Source: Multivorans sp965116445
GTDB lineage: Bacteria; Acidobacteriota; Thermoanaerobaculia; Multivoradales; Multivoraceae
Direction: 5' to 3'
DNA: 64,000 bases
Assembly (NCBI GenBank): GCA_965116445.1
Contig: OZ220688.1
Coordinates: 496,001-560,000 of the forward strand
The notes below the pieces were generated by a model. The model had not been told where the DNA came from and ran no database searches. It worked only from the letters and a program-made list of their open reading frames with translations. A program made the position numbers and the translations under genes. Below, piece by piece: positions 17,195 through 25,678 of the stretch (positions within the stretch are counted from its first letter, which is position 1; the number at the start of each line of letters is the position of its first letter).

Positions 17195-18469
17195 ATGCCG
17201 CTGTCTGAGACAATCCGGCCCTACATGCGCTGTCGCGGTTTCTTCATTGCTCTCGTAATCAGCGTCGCAACAACGGCTGCGGCCGGGGAGGTGCGGCTTC
17301 TCGACTCTCCTGCTGCGGAGAAGAGCAGCAGCTACTCCCTGAACGCGGGACCCGATGGTGCGGTGTTCCTTAGCTGGGTCGAGCGCTTGGAAGGCGGCGG
17401 TCATGCGTTTCGATTTGCTGAGTTGGCAGGAGACGAGTGGGGCGAGGCGGAGACGATTGCGACGGGCGGAGACTGGTTCGTCAACTGGATCGACCATCCG
17501 GCCGTTGTGGGTCTGGGCCGCGACCGGCTGGCGGCGCACTGGCTGGTTCACGACGAGGACCGGGAGGGCGACTACGGCTACGGCATCCGGTTGGTCTTCT
17601 CGGACGACCGCGGTGCGACCTGGCGGCGGGTGTTCGAGGCGAGTGGCGAAGGTGTGGACGGCTACGCGGGCTTTGTGGCGTCTGCCGCCACTGCGGATGG
17701 GTTCGAGATGGCCTACTTGTCTACTGTCGGCGAGGCCGACAAAGAGGTGGCCGCGGTCGGTTCCGGTCCCAGGAATGTCGGAGTACCCGGCCACGCCGCA
17801 GTGGAACCGCGGATGACTCTCCGTTCGGCTTCGTTCGATAAGGCCGGCAAGCTGCTCCGTGACCTGGAGGTCGACGCCGACGTGTGCAGTTGTTGCACGA
17901 CGGCAATGGTGCCGAGTCTGGATGGCCCGTTCGTGGCTTTCCGCGACCGCCGGGAAGGCGAGTTCCGTGACATCTCCTTCGCCCGCCTCGAGGACGGTCG
18001 ATGGACGGGGTCAGAACTGGTTCACCGGGACGGCTGGCACATTCGCGGCTGTCCGACGAACGGCCCGGCTATTGCCTCGGGGAGAACTGGACCGGCTGTT
18101 TCCTGGTTCACGGCCGCCGGTGGCGAGTCGAAGGTGTTGGCGGCTTTCTGGAACCCGAAGCAGGCACGTTTCACGGACCCGACTCGCGTCGACGACGGCT
18201 CCCCCCGCGGCTGGGCCGGCGTCGCCCTTTTGGGAGACGGCAGTGCCGCGGTCAGTTGGGTCGAAGGGGCGAAAGGCGGAACTGAACTGCGGGTCCGTCG
18301 TGTCACCCGGGACGGCGACACGGGCCTCGCAGTCACCGTGGCGCCAGCGCCGGCCGGCCGGAGCGCCGTCGGCGTCCCCAAGCTCGTTCGCACCGGCGAC
18401 CGCCTGATCTTCGCCTGGCGCGACGGCGGCGTGCACACCGGTCTGATGTCCGCATCGCATCTGGACTAG
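17195..18469 (+). CDS. Secreted beta-propeller (sialidase-like fold) protein
   Basis: A 424-residue protein with an N-terminal signal peptide (FFIALVISVATTAAAG) and repeats of a propeller-type strand pattern, including Asp-box-like FSDDRGATWRR. A Cys-rich DVCSCCTTAM motif near residue 228 and a further RGCPTNGP motif recur in this family of exported proteins, often annotated as exo-alpha-sialidase-like. Sialidase activity cannot be claimed: the catalytic Arg triad and Tyr/Glu pair are not evident. The frame opens at 17195; an ATG at 17225 gives a more compact signal peptide and may be the true start. The gene is flanked by inverted copies E1 and E2. Confidence 0.75.
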   Translation: MPLSETIRPYMRCRGFFIALVISVATTAAAGEVRLLDSPAAEKSSSYSLNAGPDGAVFLSWVERLEGGGHAFRFAELAGDEWGEAETIATGGDWFVNWIDHPAVVGLGRDRLAAHWLVHDEDREGDYGYGIRLVFSDDRGATWRRVFEASGEGVDGYAGFVASAATADGFEMAYLSTVGEADKEVAAVGSGPRNVGVPGHAAVEPRMTLRSASFDKAGKLLRDLEVDADVCSCCTTAMVPSLDGPFVAFRDRREGEFRDISFARLEDGRWTGSELVHRDGWHIRGCPTNGPAIASGRTGPAVSWFTAAGGESKVLAAFWNPKQARFTDPTRVDDGSPRGWAGVALLGDGSAAVSWVEGAKGGTELRVRRVTRDGDTGLAVTVAPAPAGRSAVGVPKLVRTGDRLIFAWRDGGVHTGLMSASHLD

Positions 18470-18502
18470 CCGCCCCTCTCGGCAACGACCGCCAGCCCAG
18501 TC

Positions 18503-18664
18503 GGGGCAGGAGGGGTCAGCTCCCAGGTGCCTCTGAACGAGCGAACCTCGACGACGTCGCACTCACCGACGACCAACCAAAGCGAGTGAAGCGGAGTGAG
18601 CGCCACCCCCTCCCATCTCCTCTCAAGCGCTCACGTCACCCTGGGAGCTGACCCCTCCTGCCCC
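18503..18664. repeat. Long inverted-repeat element E2 (MITE-like)
   Basis: Perfect 25-bp inverted arms (18503-18527 and 18640-18664) around a core that, read on the minus strand, matches E1: GTGAGCGCTTG, GATGG-GGGGG, GGCGCTCACTCC, CTCGCT-GGTT. It lies between the stops of the convergent propeller and copper-monooxygenase genes and could act there as a transcript-end hairpin. Confidence 0.75.
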
Positions 18665-18687
18665 AAGACGGGCGGGTGCGACCACCG

Positions 18688-20070
18688 CTAGTCGCCGCCG
18701 GCTCCGGCGCCGGCCCCCGTCGCGGCCGCCGCCGCGGCCGTGTGCTCCTCGTAGTCCTCTTCCGAGAGGAAGACGAAGTTCGTCCAGCCGATCGCCATGT
18801 CGTCGATCGTTCGGTTGCCCCAGCCGACCCAGGCGGTCGGGTCGGGGTTGTAGGGGTTGTTCTCCGAGTTGTCGTGGTACGAGGTCACGTGGAGGACCGT
18901 GCCGGCGGGGAAGACCGGCGGGTTCTTGTAGGGATAGGCGATCTGCCAGTTGAAGTCGTAGTTCTGAATGCGCGTGAGCAGTTCGCGGCCGCCGTCGGTG
19001 TGGATCGCTTCGAGTTCCATTGCCTTGCCGCGGTAGTGCATGTGGGCCTGGAAGCTGATCAACTGGATCGGGCGGTCGAGCACACGGTAGCCGTCGTGAC
19101 GGACGTTGTCGGCGCCGGGCGGGATGGACAGCTCGTTGTTGCGCCAGCCGGTGCTGCTGGGCAGGCCGGCGAACAGCCGGGTGGAGACGATGCGGTGCTT
19201 GGGGACCACGCCGCGGGGATAGAAGCCGAAGCCGATCCGCTGCCGGTCGCGGATCTCCTCGCCGACCGAGTGGTAGTGCCCGCTGAAGCGGATGACCGAG
19301 CCGGCCATCAGCAGCTTGCCGGTGTTCTCCGAATAGATGTCGCCCGTGTTGCCCACCGCGTACTCGATCAATAGTGACCCGACAGGATTGCCCTCGCGGT
19401 CGCGGCGGTTCGGGTCGTCGTCCCGCTCGAAGAAGTCCTCTCCCACGTAGTCCGCGTCGTCCTGGATCGCGTAGACCATCGTGTGATGGACGGTCCGGCG
19501 GCCCGCCTTGCTGGGCTTGACCTCGATCCAGCGGATGTAGCGGTCCTCGGTCAGGCCGGTGTCGGCGAGGAAGCTGACGAACAGGTCGGGTCCCTCCGGA
19601 GGAACGACCATGTCCTCCTGCATCTCGACCACCAGGTCGGGCTCGCCGTACTCCCAGGCGTCGCCGTCGGGGAAGTCGATCGTCGCCGGCAGGTCGGCCG
19701 GGTTGCCGCGCGGTGACCCCGCGTCGACCCAGGCGGAGACCGTGGCGATCTCCTCGTCGCTCAGGCTCGGGTCCGGGTCGTACTCGCCGACCGTGCGGTC
19801 GATGTGCCAGGGCGGCATCTCCCGGCTGGCCACCCGCCGCTTGATCGACCGTGCCCAGGGGCGCGCCTGCTCGTACGTGAGCAGCGACATCGGCGAGGCG
19901 GTCCCGGGTCGGTGGCAGCGCTGGCAGGAGCGCTGCAGGATGGGCGCGATGTCCCGGCTGAAGGTCGGTGCGCCGTCGTCGGCCGCGACGGCCGGGGAGG
20001 CTGCCGGGGCGGCGAGGAAGGCGAGCAGCAGGATCGGCGTCGGAGTCATCGCGTGGAGAGTGCGGTTCAT
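18688..20070 (-). CDS. c-type cytochrome / copper monooxygenase-fold protein
   Basis: A 460-residue exported protein: signal peptide to about residue 30, a haem c domain with the CQRCH motif at residues 49-53, then a C-terminal region resembling type II copper ascorbate-dependent monooxygenases, with His motifs RTVHHTMVY, SGHYHSVG and SFQAHMHYRGKAMEL. The haem domain could feed electrons to the copper site. The substrate is unknown. The C-terminus is an Ala/Gly tail. The ATG overlaps the upstream gene stop (ATGA). Last gene of a minus-strand run with AbgT and a 197-residue exported protein. Confidence 0.82.
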   Translation of the reverse strand: MNRTLHAMTPTPILLLAFLAAPAASPAVAADDGAPTFSRDIAPILQRSCQRCHRPGTASPMSLLTYEQARPWARSIKRRVASREMPPWHIDRTVGEYDPDPSLSDEEIATVSAWVDAGSPRGNPADLPATIDFPDGDAWEYGEPDLVVEMQEDMVVPPEGPDLFVSFLADTGLTEDRYIRWIEVKPSKAGRRTVHHTMVYAIQDDADYVGEDFFERDDDPNRRDREGNPVGSLLIEYAVGNTGDIYSENTGKLLMAGSVIRFSGHYHSVGEEIRDRQRIGFGFYPRGVVPKHRIVSTRLFAGLPSSTGWRNNELSIPPGADNVRHDGYRVLDRPIQLISFQAHMHYRGKAMELEAIHTDGGRELLTRIQNYDFNWQIAYPYKNPPVFPAGTVLHVTSYHDNSENNPYNPDPTAWVGWGNRTIDDMAIGWTNFVFLSEEDYEEHTAAAAAATGAGAGAGGD

Positions 20071-20660
20071 GGTTCGCTCCCGGTTGGGGACGGTTCAGGT
20101 TCGATGCAGACGCCCCGTTCGGTGGTGGCCGTGTCGATCTGTTTCGCGCGGTGGTAGGCCAAGGAGATGTTCTCGATCAGGTAGAGGGGATCGACCCCCC
20201 CGCGTTCGGTGGTGGTCTGCTCTTGCCCCGCCCAGGTCAGCGTCCAGGCGAGGTTGCCCTCGTAGTCGTCCGGCAGGACGATGAAGCAGACGTTGCGCTG
20301 GCGGCCCGGTTCGAACACGGTCGGCTGGCCGCGGTCCGCTGCTCCCGGGTCGAAGCCGTTCGCTTCGCCTGCCGGAATCTCGACCGCGACCGCGTTGTGG
20401 TTGTAGTAGCCGAACACGAGGACGGCCGTGCCGTCCTCGTTCGGGACGTAACCCTCGTACACCGGGAAGATCGGGCGGTTCGGCTGCGCCTCCAGCGGCG
20501 TCGCCGGCGCCAGCAGGACGGCGGCAAGCAGGGCGAACGCAAGAGACTGGGTGCGCCGGCGTCCCCGCCGGCATCCGGCGCGAAGCGTCGGGCTCTGACG
20601 GTGTCGCCGTGCAAGCGGTGCGAACGCCAGGTGGGTGCGGGTCGGCTGCATCGTCTTCAT
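20067..20660 (-). CDS. Exported protein partner of the copper monooxygenase-like protein
   Basis: A 197-residue protein of unknown function with a long, Arg-rich N-terminus, a hydrophobic segment (LAFALLAAVLLAPATPLEA) ending in a signal-peptidase-like site, and a mature beta-rich domain (PVYEGYVPNEDGTAVLVFGYYN). Translational coupling to the downstream cytochrome/monooxygenase gene suggests they act together. Residues ~21-38 of the signal-peptide n-region are encoded by hairpin repeat R4, making the n-region unusually long and basic. Starts at 20660 or at an internal Met are possible. Confidence 0.7.
   Translation of the reverse strand: MKTMQPTRTHLAFAPLARRHRQSPTLRAGCRRGRRRTQSLAFALLAAVLLAPATPLEAQPNRPIFPVYEGYVPNEDGTAVLVFGYYNHNAVAVEIPAGEANGFDPGAADRGQPTVFEPGRQRNVCFIVLPDDYEGNLAWTLTWAGQEQTTTERGGVDPLYLIENISLAYHRAKQIDTATTERGVCIEPEPSPTGSEP
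20546..20598. repeat. Hairpin repeat copy R4, inside a signal-peptide region
   Basis: ACTGGGTGC, GCCGGCG-TCCC-CGCCGGC and CCGGCGC-GAA-GCGTCGG stems, nearly identical to copy R7 at 28970-29021. It lies in frame in the n-region of the 197-residue exported protein and adds Arg and Gly codons. Confidence 0.8.
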
Positions 20661-20678
20661 CGCGCGCCGCAGATCGAA

Positions 20679-22244
20679 TCAGGGATACGTGTAGCCCGCC
20701 TGGAGGCCGAGCGGGATGCCGAGCAGCCAGTAGCCGATCAGGAAGACGGTCCAGGTGATGAGCAGGGTGACGGCGTACGGGATCATCAGCGACAGGACGG
20801 TGCCGATGCCTGCCTTCTTCGTGTACCGCTGGCAGAAGACGACGACGAGCGGGAAGTAGGGCATGAGCGGCGTGACGATGTTCGTCACGCTGTCGCCGAC
20901 CCGGTAGGCGGCCTGGGTCAGTTCGGGCGAAATGCCCAGGCTCATCAACATCGGCACGAAGATGACGGAGAGCACGGCCCACTTGGCGGAGGCCGAACCG
21001 ACGAACAGGTTGACGACCGCCGACAGCAGGATGATCCCTACGACCGTCGCTTGCGGAGGCAGGCCCAGGTCGCGCAGGAAGTTCGCTCCCTTGAGCGCGA
21101 TGAGCAGGCCGACGTTCGAGCTGCTGAAGGCGGCGATGAACTGGGCGGCGAAGAACGCCATGACCAGGTAGTAGGCCATCGTGCGCATCGCGTCGCTCAT
21201 GCCGTCGACGATGTCCCGGTGGGTCTTCACCGTGCCGGCGACGTAGCCGTGAACGACGCCGGGGATCAGGAAGAAGACGAAGATGAGCGGCACCAGCATC
21301 TGCATCAGCGGCGCCGAGAATGCGGTCAGCTCGCCGGCGGGGCTGCGGAGCGGCGACGTGTCGGGCCACGCCCAGACCAGAAGCACGACAAGCCCTATCA
21401 CCAGGGACGCCATGCCGGCGAGGAAGCCGAGGCGGTCCCTCCGGCTCGGTTCCTCCATCTTTGGCATCTCGTCCGGATCGCCGTCGATCTCGGTGCCCTT
21501 GAGCCTCGGCTCGATCACCCGGTCGGTCAGGTACCAGCCGACGCCGATCACGAGGACGGAGGAGACCGCGGTGAACGCCAGGTTGCAGAGCGGATTGACC
21601 AGGACCTCCGGATCCAGGATCTGGGCAGCGGACTGGGTGAAGCCCTGGAGCAGAGGGTCGATGCCCGAGGGGATGAAGTTCGCCGAGAAGCCGCCCGAAA
21701 CGCCGGCGAACGCGGCCGCGATGCCCGCCAGCGGATGCCTGCCCGCGGCGTAGAAGATCACCCCGCCGAGCGGAATGACGAGGACGTAGCCGGCGTCCGC
21801 GGCGGTGTGGCTGACGATCGCGGCCAGGATGAGCATCGGCGTCAGCAGGCTCCTGGGCGTGAAGCCGAGGATCAGCCGCAGGCCGGTGTTGATGAAGCCC
21901 GTCTTCTCGGCCACACCGACGCCCAGCAGGGCGACGAGCACGACGCCCAGCGGCGCGAACCCGGTGAACGTCGTCACCAGGCGGGCCATGAACGTCGCCA
22001 GCGCCTCGCCGGTGAGCTGGTTCTGGATCCGGACGGGTTCGCCGGTGACCGGGTTGACGTCCGCGAACTGGATCGGCGCCATGATCGCCGAGGCGATCCA
22101 GGTCACGAACAGCAGCAGCAGGAAGAGGATCGCCGGGTCCGGCAGCTTGTTGCCGACCACTTCGATGGCCGTGAGGATCCGGTTGAGGAAGCCCTTGGGT
22201 CTACCGTTGTCCGCCTTCTGACCCTCGCCCTCTGCCTTCGCCAT
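20679..22244 (-). CDS. AbgT family transporter
   Basis: A 521-residue membrane protein with about 11-13 hydrophobic helices. The AbgT-family features are NKLPDPAILFLLLL near the N-terminus, the re-entrant hairpin region GFSANFIPSGIDPLLQGFTQ, NLFVGSASAKWAVL and the second hairpin RVGDSVTNIVTPLMPYFPL. Relatives import p-aminobenzoyl-glutamate or export sulfonamides; which applies here is unknown. It ends 18 bp before the exported 197-residue gene on the same strand, though a functional link is not obvious. Confidence 0.92.
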   Translation of the reverse strand: MAKAEGEGQKADNGRPKGFLNRILTAIEVVGNKLPDPAILFLLLLFVTWIASAIMAPIQFADVNPVTGEPVRIQNQLTGEALATFMARLVTTFTGFAPLGVVLVALLGVGVAEKTGFINTGLRLILGFTPRSLLTPMLILAAIVSHTAADAGYVLVIPLGGVIFYAAGRHPLAGIAAAFAGVSGGFSANFIPSGIDPLLQGFTQSAAQILDPEVLVNPLCNLAFTAVSSVLVIGVGWYLTDRVIEPRLKGTEIDGDPDEMPKMEEPSRRDRLGFLAGMASLVIGLVVLLVWAWPDTSPLRSPAGELTAFSAPLMQMLVPLIFVFFLIPGVVHGYVAGTVKTHRDIVDGMSDAMRTMAYYLVMAFFAAQFIAAFSSSNVGLLIALKGANFLRDLGLPPQATVVGIILLSAVVNLFVGSASAKWAVLSVIFVPMLMSLGISPELTQAAYRVGDSVTNIVTPLMPYFPLVVVFCQRYTKKAGIGTVLSLMIPYAVTLLITWTVFLIGYWLLGIPLGLQAGYTYP

Positions 22245-22353
22245 ACGCAGGCCTCCCTTACTACGCTGTGGACGGAACGGTCATCTTAGCGCCCGCCTCT
22301 GAGGGGTCTTCGGCTGATTGCAAGGTTGACCCTCGGCCAATCGCAAGGTTGCG

Positions 22354-23343
22354 TCAGACGACGATGCGCGCCACCCGCTCCACGAACCAGAACGCCGCGA
22401 TGATGCCGGTCGCGTAGATAGGCGTCCGCAGGAGAAGCTCCGGCACGACGATCCCTATCCGGTTGACGACCGCGACCAGCGCCAGCACGACCGCGACGAC
22501 CAGGAGTTGCCCCACCTCGACGCCGACGTTGAACAGGAACAGGGCCATCGCGATCGCCCTCTGCGGCAGGCCGATCTCGGCCAGGGCGCCGGCGAAACCG
22601 AAGCCGTGCAGCAGGCCGAAGGCGAACGCGATAAGCCAGGGGCTTTTCGTCGTGATCGGCGATCGCTGGTCCTCGGGCCGCAGCAGCTCGACTGCCAGGA
22701 ACAGGATGGACAGGGCGATGACCGCCTCGACGGGCGCCGAGGACAGCTTGACGACATCAAGGGATGACAAGGCAAGCGTGATGCTGTGGGCAAGCGTGAA
22801 CGAAGTGATCACGCCGACCAGGCGCCACGGACTGCGGACATAGAAGAGCAGGCCGATGACGAACAGGATGTGGTCGAAGCCGAACACCAGGTGCTCGACG
22901 CCGAGCCGGAAGTAGGGCAGGGCGTTGCCGGCGGCCTCCCGGTCAACCGTTGCCGCGGGCGCCTCGGGGCGGAGCAGTTGGGTCAGGCTGTCGCCGTTGG
23001 CGAAGCTGATCCGGAGCAGGACGTCGGTCAGCGTCCGTTCGAGCCCCTGGATCGCGAAGGTCTCGCCGTGGAAGGTGCGTTCCTGGTCGCCGTCGGGCGA
23101 CTCGCATTCGACGGTCCAGCGCTCGACGAGGGCGCCGGCCAGGTTCTCGGGCGGCTGCCGGCCGGTTTCGGTGCAGTGTTCCGGCAGGAGCGGGTCGAGC
23201 AGCAGCAGGAGCGCGCCGCGCCGGGGCTGCTTCCAGACGACGTCGAAGGTTCCAGGCTCCGCCTCGTTCAGCTCCAGGTAGCCGGGGCGGACCTCGTGGG
23301 CGAACGCCGCGGGCCCGGCGAAGAGCCCAACCAGGATGGCCAC
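22354..23343 (-). CDS. HupE/UreJ-like membrane protein
   Basis: A 329-residue protein with a signal peptide, an exported N-terminal domain of ~150 residues (HEVRPGYLELNE and a beta-rich region) and a C-terminal HupE/UreJ-type membrane domain of about six to seven helices. The His motif GVEHLVFGFDHILFVIGLLF is characteristic, with a further GLLHGFGFAGAL. HupE homologues transport nickel or cobalt; this longer subgroup with an exported domain is uncharacterised. The start is a GTG at 23343, 29 bp after the PpiC stop, so the two are probably co-transcribed. Confidence 0.85.
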   Translation of the reverse strand: MAILVGLFAGPAAFAHEVRPGYLELNEAEPGTFDVVWKQPRRGALLLLLDPLLPEHCTETGRQPPENLAGALVERWTVECESPDGDQERTFHGETFAIQGLERTLTDVLLRISFANGDSLTQLLRPEAPAATVDREAAGNALPYFRLGVEHLVFGFDHILFVIGLLFYVRSPWRLVGVITSFTLAHSITLALSSLDVVKLSSAPVEAVIALSILFLAVELLRPEDQRSPITTKSPWLIAFAFGLLHGFGFAGALAEIGLPQRAIAMALFLFNVGVEVGQLLVVAVVLALVAVVNRIGIVVPELLLRTPIYATGIIAAFWFVERVARIVV

Positions 23344-23372
23344 CAGGACCAGCCCGTGGCAGCAGCGGCGAA

Positions 23373-24290
23373 TCAGGGCTCTTCTCCCGGTTCGTCGCCG
23401 CCTTCGAGTTCAGACGCGAACTCAAGTTCCTCGATCTCCACCTCGTAGCGCTCCCGCAGGCGTTCGTGCGCTTCCCGGTTCGCCGCGTCCCGGGCGTCGC
23501 GCCGCGCGTCCTCGAGCACCCGCCGACGCACGTCCTCGAACACCGCCGGCCTGGCTTCAGTACGGGCTGAGAGCCGGACGATGTGGTAGCCGTAGGCGGA
23601 TTCGACCGGTCCGGCCCACTCGCCGATCGGCAGGGTCGCCAACCCGTTGACGAAGGCGCCGCCGAACAGCTCGGCCAGGTCGCCCGCCGTTCGACGCCCG
23701 TACTCGCGGCGCAGCATGAAGGGATCGCCCAGGCGGCGCCAGAGCGTGTTCTCCGGTTCGGCGCCCCCGCCCTCGGCCCGGAGTTGCGCGAGGATGTCCG
23801 TCGCGACGCGGGCCGCTTCCTCGTCGCTGCCGCGCCGGTCCGGGCTCACATACACGTGGCGGAGAGTGAACCGCTGCGCGTCGCCGTAGCGCTCCGCGTT
23901 CTCCTCGAAGTAGGTGGCGAGTTCGGAATCGGCTACATCGTCGACCACGACCGTGTCCTCGATCAGGAAGGACATCTTCTGCGCGAGCCGGCGGCGGACG
24001 ATCGTGTCGTCCGCGTCGAGGCCCATGCGCATCGCCTCCCGCACCAGGACCTCCTCTCGCACGTGATCCTCGACCAGGGAGTCGAGTTCGGCCGCGGTCG
24101 GCAGGCGGCCGATCTGGGCGCTCCAGAGGTCGGCGAGCCGGATGACCTGTTCCCGGGTGACGAGGATGGAGCGGCTCTCCGGGTCGAAGACGCCGCCGGC
24201 CATGCGGTCCAGGGCGAAGACGCCGGCGCCGATGACGAGGAACACCAGAAGGGGGTCGCGAAGGAAGCGGCGGAGGCGCGAGTCGGGCAT
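23373..24290 (-). CDS. PpiC-type periplasmic peptidyl-prolyl isomerase
   Basis: A 305-residue protein anchored by one N-terminal helix (PLLVFLVIGAGVFALDRM), with a SurA/PrsA-type chaperone helix region and a parvulin domain at about residues 150-250 (FTLRHVYVSPD, LGDPFMLRREYG, LPIGEWAGPVESAYGYHIVRL), followed by a charged coiled-coil tail ending in acidic residues. It should assist folding of exported proteins; pairing with the HupE-like gene recurs in several lineages by my recollection. ATG at 24290 precedes the membrane segment; longer in-frame extensions are antisense to the nucleoside hydrolase gene. Confidence 0.88.
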   Translation of the reverse strand: MPDSRLRRFLRDPLLVFLVIGAGVFALDRMAGGVFDPESRSILVTREQVIRLADLWSAQIGRLPTAAELDSLVEDHVREEVLVREAMRMGLDADDTIVRRRLAQKMSFLIEDTVVVDDVADSELATYFEENAERYGDAQRFTLRHVYVSPDRRGSDEEAARVATDILAQLRAEGGGAEPENTLWRRLGDPFMLRREYGRRTAGDLAELFGGAFVNGLATLPIGEWAGPVESAYGYHIVRLSARTEARPAVFEDVRRRVLEDARRDARDAANREAHERLRERYEVEIEELEFASELEGGDEPGEEP

Positions 24291-24351
24291 GACGGGGAAT
24301 ACTACGCTCTCGGAACTGGCCTGCACTGGAGCGGGGAAGAGGAGCATCGTG

Positions 24352-25491
24352 ATGACGAACGAAACGGATCGTGCTTTGGGGAGACCTGCCGTGGCGTCGG
24401 GTACTGGGTGCGCCGGCGTCCCCGCCGGCTGCCGCCGAAGGCGGCATCGGAAACGCGCAGGCCGAAGGCCGGCCCCGGCTCTTCTTCTCGCCATCTGCCT
24501 TCTCCTCGGCTCCATGACACCCGCGTCCGCCCAGCCGGGCCCGGCAGCCGCCGCCGAACCGCAGAAGGTCCTCTTCGACTGCGACATCGGCTCGGACATC
24601 GACGACGCCTACGCGATGGCGCTGCTCCTGGCCAGCCCGGAGATCGAACTCGTCGGCATCACCGTCGGCCACGCGCGCACTGCGGACAGGGCGCCCCTGG
24701 CTCTGCGCATGCTCTGGGAGACGGGTCTCGACCACATCCCGGTCTACGTCGGCCGTGAGACGCCGCTGGTCACGCTGCGCGACGGGAAGCCCCACGAGCA
24801 GTTCGCCGAGGCGCCGTACAACCGGCAGTTCCACTGGGCGCGCGGCTTCGACGAACTGCAACCGCAGGAACAGCCCGCCGCTGAGTACATCGTCGAAACG
24901 TTGAACGCCGCCCCGGGCGAGATCACGCTGCTCACCGTCGGTCCGGTGACGAACATCGGCGACGCCCTGGAACTCGACCCGGACATCCTCAAGAAGGCGA
25001 AGCGCGTCGTCTCCATGTACGGCTCGATCCGGTCCGGCTACAACGGCGGCGAAGCGCAGCGGGAGTGGAACGTCCTGGCCGATGCCGCCTCGTCGAGGAT
25101 CTTCGACGCCGCCGTGCAGGCCGGGGGTGCCGACGTCGTATACATCCCGCTTGACGTGACGGACCACGTCCGCCTCGACGCCGACCGCCGCCTCCACCTC
25201 TCCATGCGCGGCACCCCGCTGACCGACGCGGTCACCTCCCTCTACTCTCTTTGGCGAAACGCGGAAAGAGACCAGACCACGCCCCGCCTCTTCGACGCCG
25301 TTGCCGTGGGCTACCTCCTCTGGCCCGACCTCTTCGGCCTCGAACAGGGCCGCGTCACCGTCGACGAACAGAGCATGACCCTCTTCGAGCCCGGCGCCGA
25401 ACCGATTTCCACCGTCGCCCTGACCATCGACGACGCCGCGTTCGTCGAACGCATGGTCACCCGCTACCTGGAGCAGAACCTCGGTCGGTAG
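24352..25491 (+). CDS. Secreted inosine-uridine-type nucleoside hydrolase
   Basis: A 379-residue protein with a signal peptide and the nucleoside hydrolase fold. The Asp cluster that binds Ca2+ and ribose is present as DCDIGSDIDDAYAM at the start of the mature domain; LLTVGPVTNIGDAL and the EWNVLADAASSRIF region are also typical. Export implies scavenging of extracellular nucleosides. An AGAGGAG ribosome site 7 bases upstream supports the ATG at 24352. About residues 18-41, between the start and the hydrophobic core of the signal, are encoded by hairpin repeat R5, giving a long basic n-region. Divergent from ppiC. Confidence 0.9.
   Translation: MTNETDRALGRPAVASGTGCAGVPAGCRRRRHRKRAGRRPAPALLLAICLLLGSMTPASAQPGPAAAAEPQKVLFDCDIGSDIDDAYAMALLLASPEIELVGITVGHARTADRAPLALRMLWETGLDHIPVYVGRETPLVTLRDGKPHEQFAEAPYNRQFHWARGFDELQPQEQPAAEYIVETLNAAPGEITLLTVGPVTNIGDALELDPDILKKAKRVVSMYGSIRSGYNGGEAQREWNVLADAASSRIFDAAVQAGGADVVYIPLDVTDHVRLDADRRLHLSMRGTPLTDAVTSLYSLWRNAERDQTTPRLFDAVAVGYLLWPDLFGLEQGRVTVDEQSMTLFEPGAEPISTVALTIDDAAFVERMVTRYLEQNLGR
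24403..24475. repeat. Hairpin repeat copy R5, inside a signal-peptide region
   Basis: ACTGGGTGC with GCCGGCG-TCCC-CGCCGGC, then TGCCGCC-GAA-GGCGGCA, then a short GGCC-GAA-GGCC. The second stem has a different sequence from R2 but keeps perfect pairing and the GAA loop. Confidence 0.8.
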
Positions 25492-25493
25492 CC

Positions 25494-25669
25494 ACTGGGT
25501 GCGCCGCTTCTCGCGTCTCCCTCGGCAGTCACCCACTGGGTGCGCCGGGGTGCCATCCGTGCACCCGCTGACGGGTGCACGGACTGGTTCGCGGGTGGCG
25601 CGGATTCGCGCCACCCGGGTTCCCGCCGGCTTTCCGAGAAGACGCGCCGCGAAGCGGCGACGACTCTCC
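25494..25669. repeat. Composite hairpin repeat R6 between convergent genes
   Basis: Two ACTGGGTGCGCCG starts (25494, 25535) followed by three further hairpins: CCGTGCACCCG-CTGA-CGGGTGCACGG, CGGGTGGCGCG-GATT-CGCGCCACCCG and CGCCGC-GAA-GCGGCG. It fills the 187-bp gap between the convergent nucleoside hydrolase and CoxE-like genes. Copy R11 has the same order of hairpins with paired base changes. Confidence 0.8.
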
Positions 25670-25678
25670 GCGCCAGCC

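Noticed and set aside
19968..22289. 773-codon plus-strand frame opposite AbgT
   Set aside because: Highly charged antisense translation of a membrane protein gene; no start signal or family.
22309..22353. Direct repeat around GCAAGGTTG between AbgT and HupE genes
   Set aside because: Two short similar words only; no pairing or known binding pattern, too little to call a site.
25494..25669. CRISPR-like array reading of the repeat cluster
   Set aside because: The units are self-complementary hairpins of different sequence without constant repeats and unique spacers, and no cas genes are nearby.
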